From the NCBI RefSeq assembly GCF_001984095.1, contig NZ_LYVQ01000055.1, forward strand, positions 1 through 32,838: a stretch of DNA of 32,838 nt. The letters run 5' to 3'. Made by a program: the position numbers and the translations under genes. Within the stretch, counting starts at the first letter, position 1. Every line of letters starts with the position of its first letter. Source of the stretch: Pelomonas sp. KK5. GTDB lineage: Bacteria; Pseudomonadota; Gammaproteobacteria; Burkholderiales; Burkholderiaceae_C. Positions 16,568-23,687 of this stretch are shown in pieces. The notes beneath the pieces were generated by a model that saw nothing but the letters and a program-made list of their open reading frames with translations, was not told the DNA's origin and searched no databases.

Positions 16568-17365
16568 TCAACGGTCTTTTGCATCCAGCGCCTTCTTGCA
16601 TACCGCCTCGAAGCCGTCGGGGTCTAAGGGTTTGACAAAGAATGCATCGAACCCCGCGTTGGACGCCCGTGCCCTGTCGGCTTGCGTACCGTATCCAGTC
16701 AACGCGATCAGCACGACCTTGGCGCCAGCGGGATCCTGGCGGACACGACGTGCGACTTCCAGCCTGTCGAACCCGGGGAGCCCGATATCGACCAACGCAA
16801 CGTCGCTGGGACCCCTGAGGATCATCTGCACGCCTCAAGGCCCATCGACAGCCTCGTTGATCTGTCGTCCCTGCGCTTCCAGAAGCAGCATGAGGGCCTC
16901 CCTGTTGTCCGCGATGTCCTCCACGATCGTGATCAGGAGCTTTTTCGAGGGGTCTACGCGCAACGCAGCGACTTCGGGCAACGGTGCCTCGGCGGCCGGG
17001 AACGTGACGGTAAAGACCGCTCCATGCCCGGGTCCGTCGCTAGAGACTGAGATGGCACCTTCATGAAGCAGGGCCAGCCGCTGAGCGATGGCCAATCCGA
17101 GCCCAAGGCCCCCTGTGATCGTTCGATAGTCCGCTGCCCCTGGGTGAAGGCATCGAACATGCTCTTCGCGACGTCCGCCGCAAACCCCGCACCCGTATCC
17201 TTGATCCGGAGCACGCTGCGATCGGGCTCACCCTTGACCTCGATCGTCACGGTGCCGCCGGGCGGCGTGTACTTGCATGCGTTGTCGAGCAGGCACGTGA
17301 TCAACAATTCCAGGCGAGCTTCGTCGGCGTCGACAGCACTCACCGATGGCCGTCCGTACCGCGGG
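16568..17365 (-). pseudogene. Decayed hybrid histidine kinase / receiver gene, 5'-truncated
   Basis: Read from right to left, the fragment begins inside an ATPase domain (VDADEARLELLITCLLDNACKYTPPGG, then LRIKDTGAGF). It shifts frame at the G5 run at 17109-17113, where one missing G breaks what would be QGGLGLGLAIAQRLALLHEG. It continues through the end of the kinase into a receiver domain (KKLLITIVEDIADNREALMLLLE) and meets an in-frame TGA at 16835-16837. Past that, in the same frame, it resumes with the phospho-acceptor region (VALVDIGLPGFDRLEVARRVR) and LIALTGYGTQADR to the natural stop at 16568. The dimerisation domain and any sensor are missing. Three separate lesions indicate a true pseudogene. 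Confidence 0.85.
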
Positions 17366-17518
17366 CGCTCGTGACGGCGCGAACGAGCCTGCGGGCGGCT
17401 CAGGACTACGACCGATCTTCGCCTTGTCCGACGGGTACTCGTCTCCGTCGGCCCCACAGTCTGCCATCAGCCGGGACTGCACATCGACAGGGCCGGCACA
17501 CGCACAAGAAGGCACATC

Positions 17519-18001
17519 ATGGCAACTGCAAGCAAGAAAACCGCTATTTCTTCCTCCAAGGTCCAAGACGCGATTGCGCTGCTCAAGGCGGATCACAAGA
17601 AGGTCAGCGGCCTGTTCGAGGAGTTCGAGAAGTCCCGCTCGGCCTCCCGCAAGAAGAAGCTGGTGGACCAGATCTGCATGGAGCTCACCGTCCACACCGA
17701 GATCGAGGAAGAGATCTTCTATCCCGCGGTGAAGGCCGCCCTGAAGGACAAGGAGATGGTTCCCGAGGCCAACGTCGAACATGCATCGATCAAGGACCTG
17801 ATCACGCAGGTCAAGGGCGTCGAGCCGGACGGCGAGATGTACAACGCCCGCGTCAAGGTGATGTCCGAGTTCGTCAAGCACCATGTCAAGGAGGAGCACA
17901 CCGAGATGTTTCCGAAGGCCAAGAAGACCAGGCTTGACATGAAGGAACTCGGCGCGCGGATGGCCTCCCGCAAGGCGGAGCTCCTAGCAGCTGGGGCCTG
18001 A
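17519..18001 (+). CDS. Hemerythrin (HHE) domain protein, 160 aa
   Basis: Predicted four-helix-bundle di-iron protein that would bind O2, NO or iron. Candidate ligands are His26 (DHKK), His59 with Glu in VHTEIEEEIFYP, His88 (EHASIKDL), and His122 and His127 (HHVKEEHTEMFP). This is the usual HHE spacing. The N-terminus is Lys/Ser-rich and the C-terminal 30 residues form a basic helix. There is no signal peptide, so it is cytosolic. The ATG at 17519 has an AAGG ribosome binding site. The iron permease-like gene starts 2 bases after its stop and the AI-2E gene overlaps that one, so the three form an operon. The coupling suggests a role in iron or oxidative/nitrosative stress. Confidence 0.93.
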   Translation: MATASKKTAISSSKVQDAIALLKADHKKVSGLFEEFEKSRSASRKKKLVDQICMELTVHTEIEEEIFYPAVKAALKDKEMVPEANVEHASIKDLITQVKGVEPDGEMYNARVKVMSEFVKHHVKEEHTEMFPKAKKTRLDMKELGARMASRKAELLAAGA

Positions 18002-18003
18002 CG

Positions 18004-18594
18004 ATGTGCGCGAGCCCGAGCCCGAAGGAGGCTCGCGCGGCGGTCGAAGTAGACGTGCTGGGCTCCATGCCGAGCACGAACACGCCCAGTTATGCGCGCC
18101 ATTCCGCCGCGCTGACGCTGTTCGATCGCTTCTCCGCCCGCGTCACTCGTTGGGCCGGGTCGCCGTTGGCCTTCAGTGCCGCGCTCGCCAGCGTCCTGCT
18201 CTGGGCCGCCCTAGGCCACACCTTCGAATATTCAGAGAACTGGCAACTGGTCATCAACACGGGCACGACTATCGTGACCTTCCTGATGGTCTTCCTGATC
18301 CAGCAGGGTCAGAACAAGGACAGCGTTGCCCTGCACTTAAAGCTCAACGAACTGCTGGCCTCCAACAAGCAGGCCAGCAATCGGATGATCGGGATCGAAG
18401 ACCTGGACGAGCAGGACCTGCGCGATGTGGCGGCCTTCTACGTTCGACTTTCGGAACGTGCCAAGAACGCTGGTGCCCAGAAGGAATCGCATTCGATCGA
18501 CGATGAAGGTATGCCAACCGACGAGCACGTCGAGGGCCGCCTGAAGCCTCGTTCCACACCGCAGCCCGAATCGGTGGCGATGTGGACACCTTGA
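18004..18594 (+). CDS. Low-affinity iron permease-like membrane protein, 196 aa
   Basis: Resembles the bacterial low-affinity iron permease family (Fet4-like). The core is FDRFSARVTRWAGSPLAFSAALAS, then a first membrane segment to ALGHTF, then WQLVINTGTTIVTFLMVFLIQQGQNKDSVALHLKLNEL. The second membrane helix followed by Q-N-K/R-D-S-x-A-L-H-L-K-L-[ND]-E-L is the family hallmark. Two membrane helices are visible, with a cytosolic C-terminal helix and a polar tail. Iron transport is inferred from family naming; these short members have little direct evidence. The start at 18004 follows the hemerythrin stop by 2 bases, suggesting coupling; an ATG at 18067 is an alternative. The 3' end overlaps the next gene by 13 bases. 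Confidence 0.85.
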   Translation: MCASPSPKEARAAVEVDVLGSMPSTNTPSYARHSAALTLFDRFSARVTRWAGSPLAFSAALASVLLWAALGHTFEYSENWQLVINTGTTIVTFLMVFLIQQGQNKDSVALHLKLNELLASNKQASNRMIGIEDLDEQDLRDVAAFYVRLSERAKNAGAQKESHSIDDEGMPTDEHVEGRLKPRSTPQPESVAMWTP

Positions 18595-19829
18595 CCGAAT
18601 CGGCCGTCCAATCGGCGCACGTGGCTGCCGGGCATACCGATAGCGCCTCGGAAGCCGGACGGGCAGAGGCGCAGCGCGTTCTTCTGCACATGCCGGTTGA
18701 CATCCGCAGCGCCTCTCTCGGTGTGCTCACCTTCTTGGCGACGCTGCTCGCGATGCAATGGGCCCGTGAGGTACTGATTCCCATCCTGCTCGGTGTCTTG
18801 CTGAGCTATGCGCTGACACCCGCGGTCACGAGAATCTCCGGCTGGGGCGTGCCTCGCGGCTTGGCCGCCGGACTGTTGCTGACCGCCATTTCGGTCGGCA
18901 TGGCCTGGGGCGCTTGGTCGCTGACCGATGAGGTCAACGCCTTGGTAGAAACCTTGCCCCGCGTGACCCAGAAGGTGCGCGAACTGGCCCAGGGCAAGCG
19001 AGGCACGGTATCGACGATCGACAAGGTGCAGAAGGCCGCTGCAGAACTGGAGGCCGCGACAGTTGCCCCGGCGGCGTCTGACAGCGCATCCGCGCCGGCG
19101 TCGAAAGCGAGGAAGGACGCCCGGTCGGCCGGGCCGGATTTGCAGGTCGCAGTGCCGACCTCGCAGGCACACCCGTCAAGAATCGATGTGCGGGCCTACC
19201 TGCTCACGGGCACGATGGGAGCGGTGGCGCTGCTCGGCCAGTTGTCGGTGGTGCTGCTGATCGCACTCTTTCTGCTGGCTTCCGGCAACAGCTTTCGCCG
19301 CAAGATGGTCAAGCTCGCGGGCCCGAAATTTAGCCAGAAGAAGGTCACGATCGAAACCCTGGACGAGATCTCGGAACAGATCCAGCGCTACTTGTTGGTC
19401 CAGGTGGCGGTGAGCGTGCTGGTCGGTGTCGTTACGGGGATCACCTTCCTTGCTCTCGGCGTGGAGCAGCCGGCAGTCTGGGGCGTCGTGGCCGGGCTGA
19501 CCAACTTCATTCCCTATCTGGGCGCGCTGATCGTCGGCGCCGGCTCGGCCGTGACAGCGTTGGTGCAGTTCGGCACCTTGGAGATGGCCCTGGCTGTCGG
19601 CGGCAGCACGATTGCGATCCACATGGTAATCGGCAATCTCCTGACGCCATGGCTGATGGGCAAGACCAGCCGCATGAGCCCGGTAGCGGTCTTCGTCGTC
19701 GTGTTGGTTTTCGGCTGGCTGTGGGGTATCTGGGGGCTCTTTCTCGGCGTGCCGATCCTGCTGGTCGTGAAGTCCGTGTGCGACCGCGTCGACGAACTGA
19801 GCGCGGTCGGCGAACTGCTCGGCGCATGA
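18582..19829 (+). CDS. AI-2E family transporter (PerM/YdiK-like), 415 aa
   Basis: Integral membrane protein with about seven or eight helices. An N-terminal pair (about 45-110) is followed by a soluble insert with Ala/Ser-rich sequence (about 150-195). The main bundle includes LLGQLSVVLLIALFLLASG, VQVAVSVLVGVVTGITF, LGVEQPAVWGVVAGLTNFIPYLG and GWLWGIWGLFLGVPILLVVK. The GLTNFIPYLG and GxxWGxxGxxLxxP motifs are typical of the family. Members are variously implicated in autoinducer-2 export, Na+/H+ antiport or permease roles, so the substrate is open. The GTG at 18582 overlaps the iron permease-like gene by 13 bases; the ribosome binding site is weak, in keeping with coupling. The next 240 bases hold nothing recognisable. 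Confidence 0.9.
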   Translation: MDTLTESAVQSAHVAAGHTDSASEAGRAEAQRVLLHMPVDIRSASLGVLTFLATLLAMQWAREVLIPILLGVLLSYALTPAVTRISGWGVPRGLAAGLLLTAISVGMAWGAWSLTDEVNALVETLPRVTQKVRELAQGKRGTVSTIDKVQKAAAELEAATVAPAASDSASAPASKARKDARSAGPDLQVAVPTSQAHPSRIDVRAYLLTGTMGAVALLGQLSVVLLIALFLLASGNSFRRKMVKLAGPKFSQKKVTIETLDEISEQIQRYLLVQVAVSVLVGVVTGITFLALGVEQPAVWGVVAGLTNFIPYLGALIVGAGSAVTALVQFGTLEMALAVGGSTIAIHMVIGNLLTPWLMGKTSRMSPVAVFVVVLVFGWLWGIWGLFLGVPILLVVKSVCDRVDELSAVGELLGA

Positions 19830-20070
19830 ACACAACGTTCCAGCAAGGCGTCGTGAGTGCGCACGGCTAACCAAGCTATGCGACTTCACCCCCGGCTCAG
19901 GCGTCGCCGGATCGCATCGACCGCCAAAGGCGAGTCCGGAATGAAAGGGTGGGTGGCGGCGTGCACAGCCGGGACATCATCGAACAGATCTCGCTACCTC
20001 GAAAAAACCTGTTGACACTTCACAACTAGCCAAGAGATTCCGCTGCCCGCAGGTCAAGCAGTCTGTTCGC

Positions 20071-20970
20071 TCAAGACGCGTTCACAAGCCGCTCCACCAT
20101 GAACTCGCGCAGGCCTCGCACCAGCGGTGTCACGTGTCTGCGATCGGGCACGACCAGGAAGAGTGGCGAGGCTTCCGTCGTCCAGTCCTCACACAAGACG
20201 ACCAGACGACCTTGCGCGAGATCCTCGGCCACATCCGTGCGCGACTTGTAGGCGATGCCCTGGCCGAGCACGGCCCAGCGTCGCACCACGTCGCCATCAT
20301 TGGCAACGTTTGCGCCCTTGACCTTAACCACAAGCTCGGCTTCACCGGTGCGAGTGAAGCGCCAACGGTCATGGACTTCATCGCCAAGCATGAAGCACAA
20401 GCATTGGTGCTCAAGCAGATCCCGAGGATGCTTGGGCCGGCCATGCCGCTCCAGGTAGGACGGCGCTGCACACAGGACGCGGCGGTTGTGAGGATCCAGC
20501 GGCAGCGCCACGAGCTCCGAGTCCACCGGCTTGCCGAAGCGGAAGGCCACATCCACCGGCTCGCTGTAGACATTCGCTTGTCGATCGGCCAGTAGCAAGC
20601 GCAGTTCCACGCCGGGATGCCGCGCCTGGAAGATCTGGAGCAGCGGCAGCAGTACGTTGCGGCCGAAATCCGAAGGCGCTGAAATTTTCAGCACGCCGCT
20701 AAAGGCCGAGGTGCCGTCGACCAGCCCCATGCTCGCCTGCTGCAAGGTGGCCAAGGCAGGGCGGCATTGCTCCAGGAATTGCTCGCCGGGCTGCGTCAGG
20801 CGCAGGCTGCGGGTGGAGCGCACAAAGAGCTGCACGCCAAGTTCGGTCTCCAGCCGCTTGAGGGCGGCGCTGGCGGCGGCCGGGGTCAGGTCCAAGGCGC
20901 GTGCGGCGGCCGAAAGGCTGCCGGCGTCGGCGGTCCGTACAAAAATGTCGAGGTCCTGCAGGGATGTCAT
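20071..20970 (-). CDS. LysR-family transcriptional regulator, 299 aa
   Basis: Full-length LysR regulator. Residues 1-60 are the winged helix-turn-helix (LDIFVRTADAGSLSAAARALDLTPAAASAALKRLE in two segments, then LFVRSTRSLRLTQPGEQFLEQC). Residues about 88-295 are the effector-binding domain (FSGVLKISAPSDFGRNVLLPLL, then VDVAFRFGKPVDSELVALPL), the subtype common for regulators of neighbouring oxidoreductase genes. It is divergent from the alcohol dehydrogenase-like gene at 21104, with 133 AT-rich bases between them. This is the classic arrangement in which the regulator controls itself and the divergent enzyme gene. Its inducer is unknown. Confidence 0.93.
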   Translation of the reverse strand: MTSLQDLDIFVRTADAGSLSAAARALDLTPAAASAALKRLETELGVQLFVRSTRSLRLTQPGEQFLEQCRPALATLQQASMGLVDGTSAFSGVLKISAPSDFGRNVLLPLLQIFQARHPGVELRLLLADRQANVYSEPVDVAFRFGKPVDSELVALPLDPHNRRVLCAAPSYLERHGRPKHPRDLLEHQCLCFMLGDEVHDRWRFTRTGEAELVVKVKGANVANDGDVVRRWAVLGQGIAYKSRTDVAEDLAQGRLVVLCEDWTTEASPLFLVVPDRRHVTPLVRGLREFMVERLVNAS

Positions 20971-21005
20971 GCTACGGCCCGGGTTGGCTTGATTTTATGG
21001 ATTCA

Positions 21006-21023
21006 TTTGAAAATTGATTCAAA
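21006..21023. promoter_or_regulatory. Candidate LysR operator
   Basis: TTTGAA and TTCAAA flank a 6-base spacer in the AT-rich region between the divergent LysR and dehydrogenase genes. The dyad contains a T-N(x)-A core as expected for LysR boxes and sits 80 bases upstream of the dehydrogenase start and about 36 bases upstream of the LysR start. A TAAAAT reading toward lysR overlaps its flank, so binding could repress lysR. Confidence 0.5.
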
Positions 21024-21103
21024 CGAAGGGGTGTTTTTCAAAAGGAAGGACTAGAAGAACATGAGGCCATCGTTCGTTCACCCCATCGCTGAAAGGCAAT
21101 CCC

Positions 21104-22123
21104 ATGAAAGCCGTTGGCTACAAGAAGCCTCAATCCATCGCTGCCCCGGGCGCGCTGGAGGACATCGTCCTGCCCGACCCGGTGCCCACTGGCCGCGATC
21201 TCCTGGTCGACGTGCGCGCGGTGTCCGTGAATCCCGTGGACACCAAGGTCCGCGCCAGCACGGGCCCAGCGTCTGGGCAGGACCACAAGGTGCTCGGCTG
21301 GGACGCCAGCGGCATCGTCAAGGCTGTCGGCTCCGACGCGACCTTGTTCAAGCCGGGTGACCGTGTCTGGTACGCGGGCTCGATTGCGCGCCCGGGTACC
21401 AACAGCGAACTGCACCTCGTGGATGAGCGCATCGTCGGCCACGCACCGAAGTCGCTGGACTTTGCCCAGGCCGCCGCGCTGCCACTAACGGCGATCACCG
21501 CGTGGGAGATGCTTTTCGACCGGCTCGGCGTTGTACCGGGCAAGCAGCCCAATCCGAAGACGCTGCTCATCATCGGCGCGGCCGGTGGCGTCGGCTCCAT
21601 CCTGACCCAACTGGCGCGGCGCCTTACGGGCCTGACAATCATCGGCACCGCCTCGCGCCCGGAGACACAAGCCTGGGTGAAGGAACTCGGCGCGCACCAT
21701 GTGATCGATCACGGCCGTCCGGTCGCGGAAGAACTCCGGCGCATCGGTTTTGCTAACGTCGACTACATCGTGAGCCTGACCCAGACGCAAGCGCACTACG
21801 CGCAGATCATCGAGGCCATCGCGCCGCAAGGGAAGTTCGGCCTCATCGATGACCCGGCCTCGCTCGATGCCACGCAACTCAAGCGCAAAGCCGTATCCCT
21901 GCACTGGGAGTTGATGTTCACCCGCTCGCTGTTCGGCACCGACGACATGATCGGCCAGCACCGTCTGCTCAACGAAGTGGCCGAACTCGTCGATGCGGGC
22001 CTGATCCGCACGACGCTAGCAGAGCGCTTCGGCGCCATCAATGCGGCCAACCTGATTCGCGCGCATGCGCTCATCGAGTCGGGCAAGGCGCGCGGCAAGG
22101 TGGTACTGGAGACGTGGCCCTAG
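21104..22123 (+). CDS. Zinc-independent alcohol dehydrogenase / quinone oxidoreductase, 339 aa
   Basis: Medium-chain dehydrogenase/reductase, predicted to use NADPH to reduce quinones, enones or similar carbonyls. Residues 1-130 are a GroES-like domain (VSVNPVDTKVRA, GWDASGIVKAVG, FKPGDRVWYAG). Residues about 150-290 are the Rossmann fold with TLLIIGAAGGVGSILTQLAR. The catalytic-zinc Cys and His residues of true alcohol dehydrogenases are absent, which points to the YogA/quinone oxidoreductase-like group. The ATG at 21104 has AAAGG upstream. The natural end ETWP is followed directly by the truncated AbiEii gene on the other strand, which suggests a recombination junction at about 22124. Probably regulated by the divergent LysR. 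Confidence 0.92.
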   Translation: MKAVGYKKPQSIAAPGALEDIVLPDPVPTGRDLLVDVRAVSVNPVDTKVRASTGPASGQDHKVLGWDASGIVKAVGSDATLFKPGDRVWYAGSIARPGTNSELHLVDERIVGHAPKSLDFAQAAALPLTAITAWEMLFDRLGVVPGKQPNPKTLLIIGAAGGVGSILTQLARRLTGLTIIGTASRPETQAWVKELGAHHVIDHGRPVAEELRRIGFANVDYIVSLTQTQAHYAQIIEAIAPQGKFGLIDDPASLDATQLKRKAVSLHWELMFTRSLFGTDDMIGQHRLLNEVAELVDAGLIRTTLAERFGAINAANLIRAHALIESGKARGKVVLETWP

Positions 22124-22804
22124 GCGGTCATCCAGCTCGACCGGCTTGATGGTCATGCCGTCGAACTCGGCCTTGAACACAGCCTCCAAGGGCTTCTCCT
22201 TGGGAAACAGCACTTCGTGAGTCGGGCGGTTATGGCCGGCCAGGTAGACCACGAAGCAGTCCAGCAGCGGTTCCTGCCAGCCGTGCGTGTCGAGCATGAG
22301 TTGCACATCGAACAGATCGCGGGGATGTTGGCGATCCAGGGCTGCAACCAGCTTGCTGCCGTAGAGCTCCGGGTCGGCCAGTACAGGCACCTGGATGTCC
22401 GCCGCAAACATCTGCTGAGCGGCCGGCGTGAGTGAGCGTCGCTGCGGCGGCAGCACCGTGCCGCGGAAGACGAAGTTGACCTCGACCTTGACCTCCGCAT
22501 CGGCGCTGCGAGCGAACATCTTGGCGTCGGTCCCGTCTCTGTTCCTACGCAGCTCGACCTAGTGCCCAAGGGAGGCCACGCGCTGCTGCGCCGCAGCGAG
22601 CTCGGTACCAATGGCTTGCAGGGCTTCGTCTCGCGCCAGGTCGTAGCGGTTGAAAACGACGTCGATGTCCACGGACAGACGCGGCGTGTCCTGCACGAAG
22701 AGATTGAGCGCGGTGCCTCCTTTCATGGCCAGCAAAGGCGTGTCGAACACGGCCGGCGCGATGTCGAGTAGCAACTGGACCGTGCGGATGTAGACGTCGT
22801 TCAT
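22124..22804 (-). pseudogene. abiEii: AbiEii-type toxin gene with an in-frame stop and a lost 3' end
   Basis: Nucleotidyltransferase toxin of the AbiE type IV toxin-antitoxin system, broken twice. The start at 22804 overlaps the AbiEi gene (ATGA). The catalytic motif is intact: LLAMKGGTALNLFVQ, then LSVDIDVVF. After SLGH an in-frame TAG at 22559-22561 ends translation at 81 residues. The same frame then resumes with VELRRNRDGTDAKMFARS, KVEVNFVFRG and the later family motif LYGSKLVAALDRQHPRDLFDVQL. After VELDD (about 22124) homology ends at the stop of the dehydrogenase gene, so the last 30-50 residues usual for the family are gone and the frame runs on into antisense sequence to 22016. The toxin is presumably inactive. 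Confidence 0.85.
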
Positions 22805-23547
22805 GTCGGGCGCTTCAGATTGAGCCGCTCGCCGGCCTTGGTGGTCGATACCCAGCGGCGTCCGCCGCCCAGGCGCTCGCTGTGTTGACGAGCCAGGTCA
22901 GCCCAGGGCAGTTCCAGTTCCTCAGCCAACGTATGCGCCAGGCGCGCCACCTTGATGCGCTTGAGGTGCGACAGGAGCTCTTCCAGAACAGGCAGCCTCA
23001 GCGACCGCGCGCTCTCCATCAGGTTTCGGGCCTCTTCCAGTTCCTGTCCTTTGCCCACGTCGCTCAGCAACTCCAGCAGCGCCCGCTCCGGTGTAGAAAC
23101 CAGGACTTCAGAATGCCCACCGGGCAGGGAGGCAAGGCCGGTGTTGGCACTCAGCCTCTCATCGAAGAGGTGGGTAGCCTGGTAGCCTGCAGCGAACGCA
23201 GCCGTGAACCACGCAGGCAACTTGGCCGGCTTGTCGCCCCAGAGGATGAGTTGCTCCCTGACGGCCAAGTTGTGCCGAACTCCGCGCCAGGCCAGTGCAG
23301 TCTTGCCGGCGACATGCAGGCCAGGCATGAGGGTCGCAAGCTGCGCCAGACTGGCATCGCGGTTCAATTGATCGCCGGGCAGGACATAGACGCCATGGCC
23401 CAGGCGGTGAAGCCAGCCCCCCTCGGCAAGCCGGGCGACTTGCTTGGCACTGAGGCCACGCTTCTGCAGCCAGGCAGAAGCCATCGGGGCGCCACGAGGC
23501 ACCTCAGGCAATAGTTGACGGAATAGAACAGATGGAGAAGTTCCCAT
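22801..23547 (-). CDS. abiEi: AbiEi-family antitoxin / transcriptional regulator, 248 aa
   Basis: Antitoxin of the AbiE type IV system, which in studied examples represses its own operon and counteracts the AbiEii toxin without binding it. Residues about 20-85 are a winged helix (RGLSAKQVARLAEGGWLHRLGHGVYVLPGD). Residues about 85-240 are the C-terminal antitoxin domain (VAGKTALAWRGVRHNL, STPERALLELLSDVGKGQELEEA, RWVSTTKAGERL). Length and motifs indicate an intact gene. The ATG at 23547 has no clear ribosome binding site. Its 3' end overlaps the broken abiEii by 4 bases. Just upstream lies an AT-rich dyad, ATGAA-AAAA-TTCAT at about 23563-23576, that could hold its promoter and operator. Confidence 0.9.
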   Translation of the reverse strand: MGTSPSVLFRQLLPEVPRGAPMASAWLQKRGLSAKQVARLAEGGWLHRLGHGVYVLPGDQLNRDASLAQLATLMPGLHVAGKTALAWRGVRHNLAVREQLILWGDKPAKLPAWFTAAFAAGYQATHLFDERLSANTGLASLPGGHSEVLVSTPERALLELLSDVGKGQELEEARNLMESARSLRLPVLEELLSHLKRIKVARLAHTLAEELELPWADLARQHSERLGGGRRWVSTTKAGERLNLKRPT

Positions 23548-23655
23548 TTGGCGGGTATTTTATGAATTTTTTCATGCCAATGCCGAAACTTCGCCTAGAT
23601 TGCAACGGGAGCACCTCTTGGCCGGCAAGGCGATCAGAATAAATCAAATTGAAAA

Positions 23656-23674
23656 ATACCCGTCATACGGGCAT
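23656..23674 (-). terminator. Intrinsic terminator of the primase-helicase gene
   Basis: On the minus strand ATGCCCGT and ACGGGTAT form an 8-bp stem (one G-T pair) around a 3-base ATG loop, followed at once by TTTTTC. It starts 13 bases after the stop codon at 23688. On the plus strand the same hairpin is followed by TTTT, so it could work both ways. The dyad could also be an operator for the downstream abiEi gene. Confidence 0.6.
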
Positions 23675-23687
23675 TTTGTAGAAATTT

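Noticed and set aside
16056-16838. A 260-codon minus-strand frame read as one protein
   Set aside because: Only its last 71 codons look like protein and have their own ribosome binding site; the first part is another frame of the receiver pseudogene.
17428-17451. CCGACGG / CCGTCGG hairpin upstream of the hemerythrin gene
   Set aside because: A 7-bp stem with a 10-base loop and no T-run is expected by chance in high-GC sequence; no regulatory meaning could be supported.
20010-20040. TTGACA-like -35 between the AI-2E and LysR genes on the plus strand
   Set aside because: No -10 at suitable spacing and no plus-strand gene downstream.
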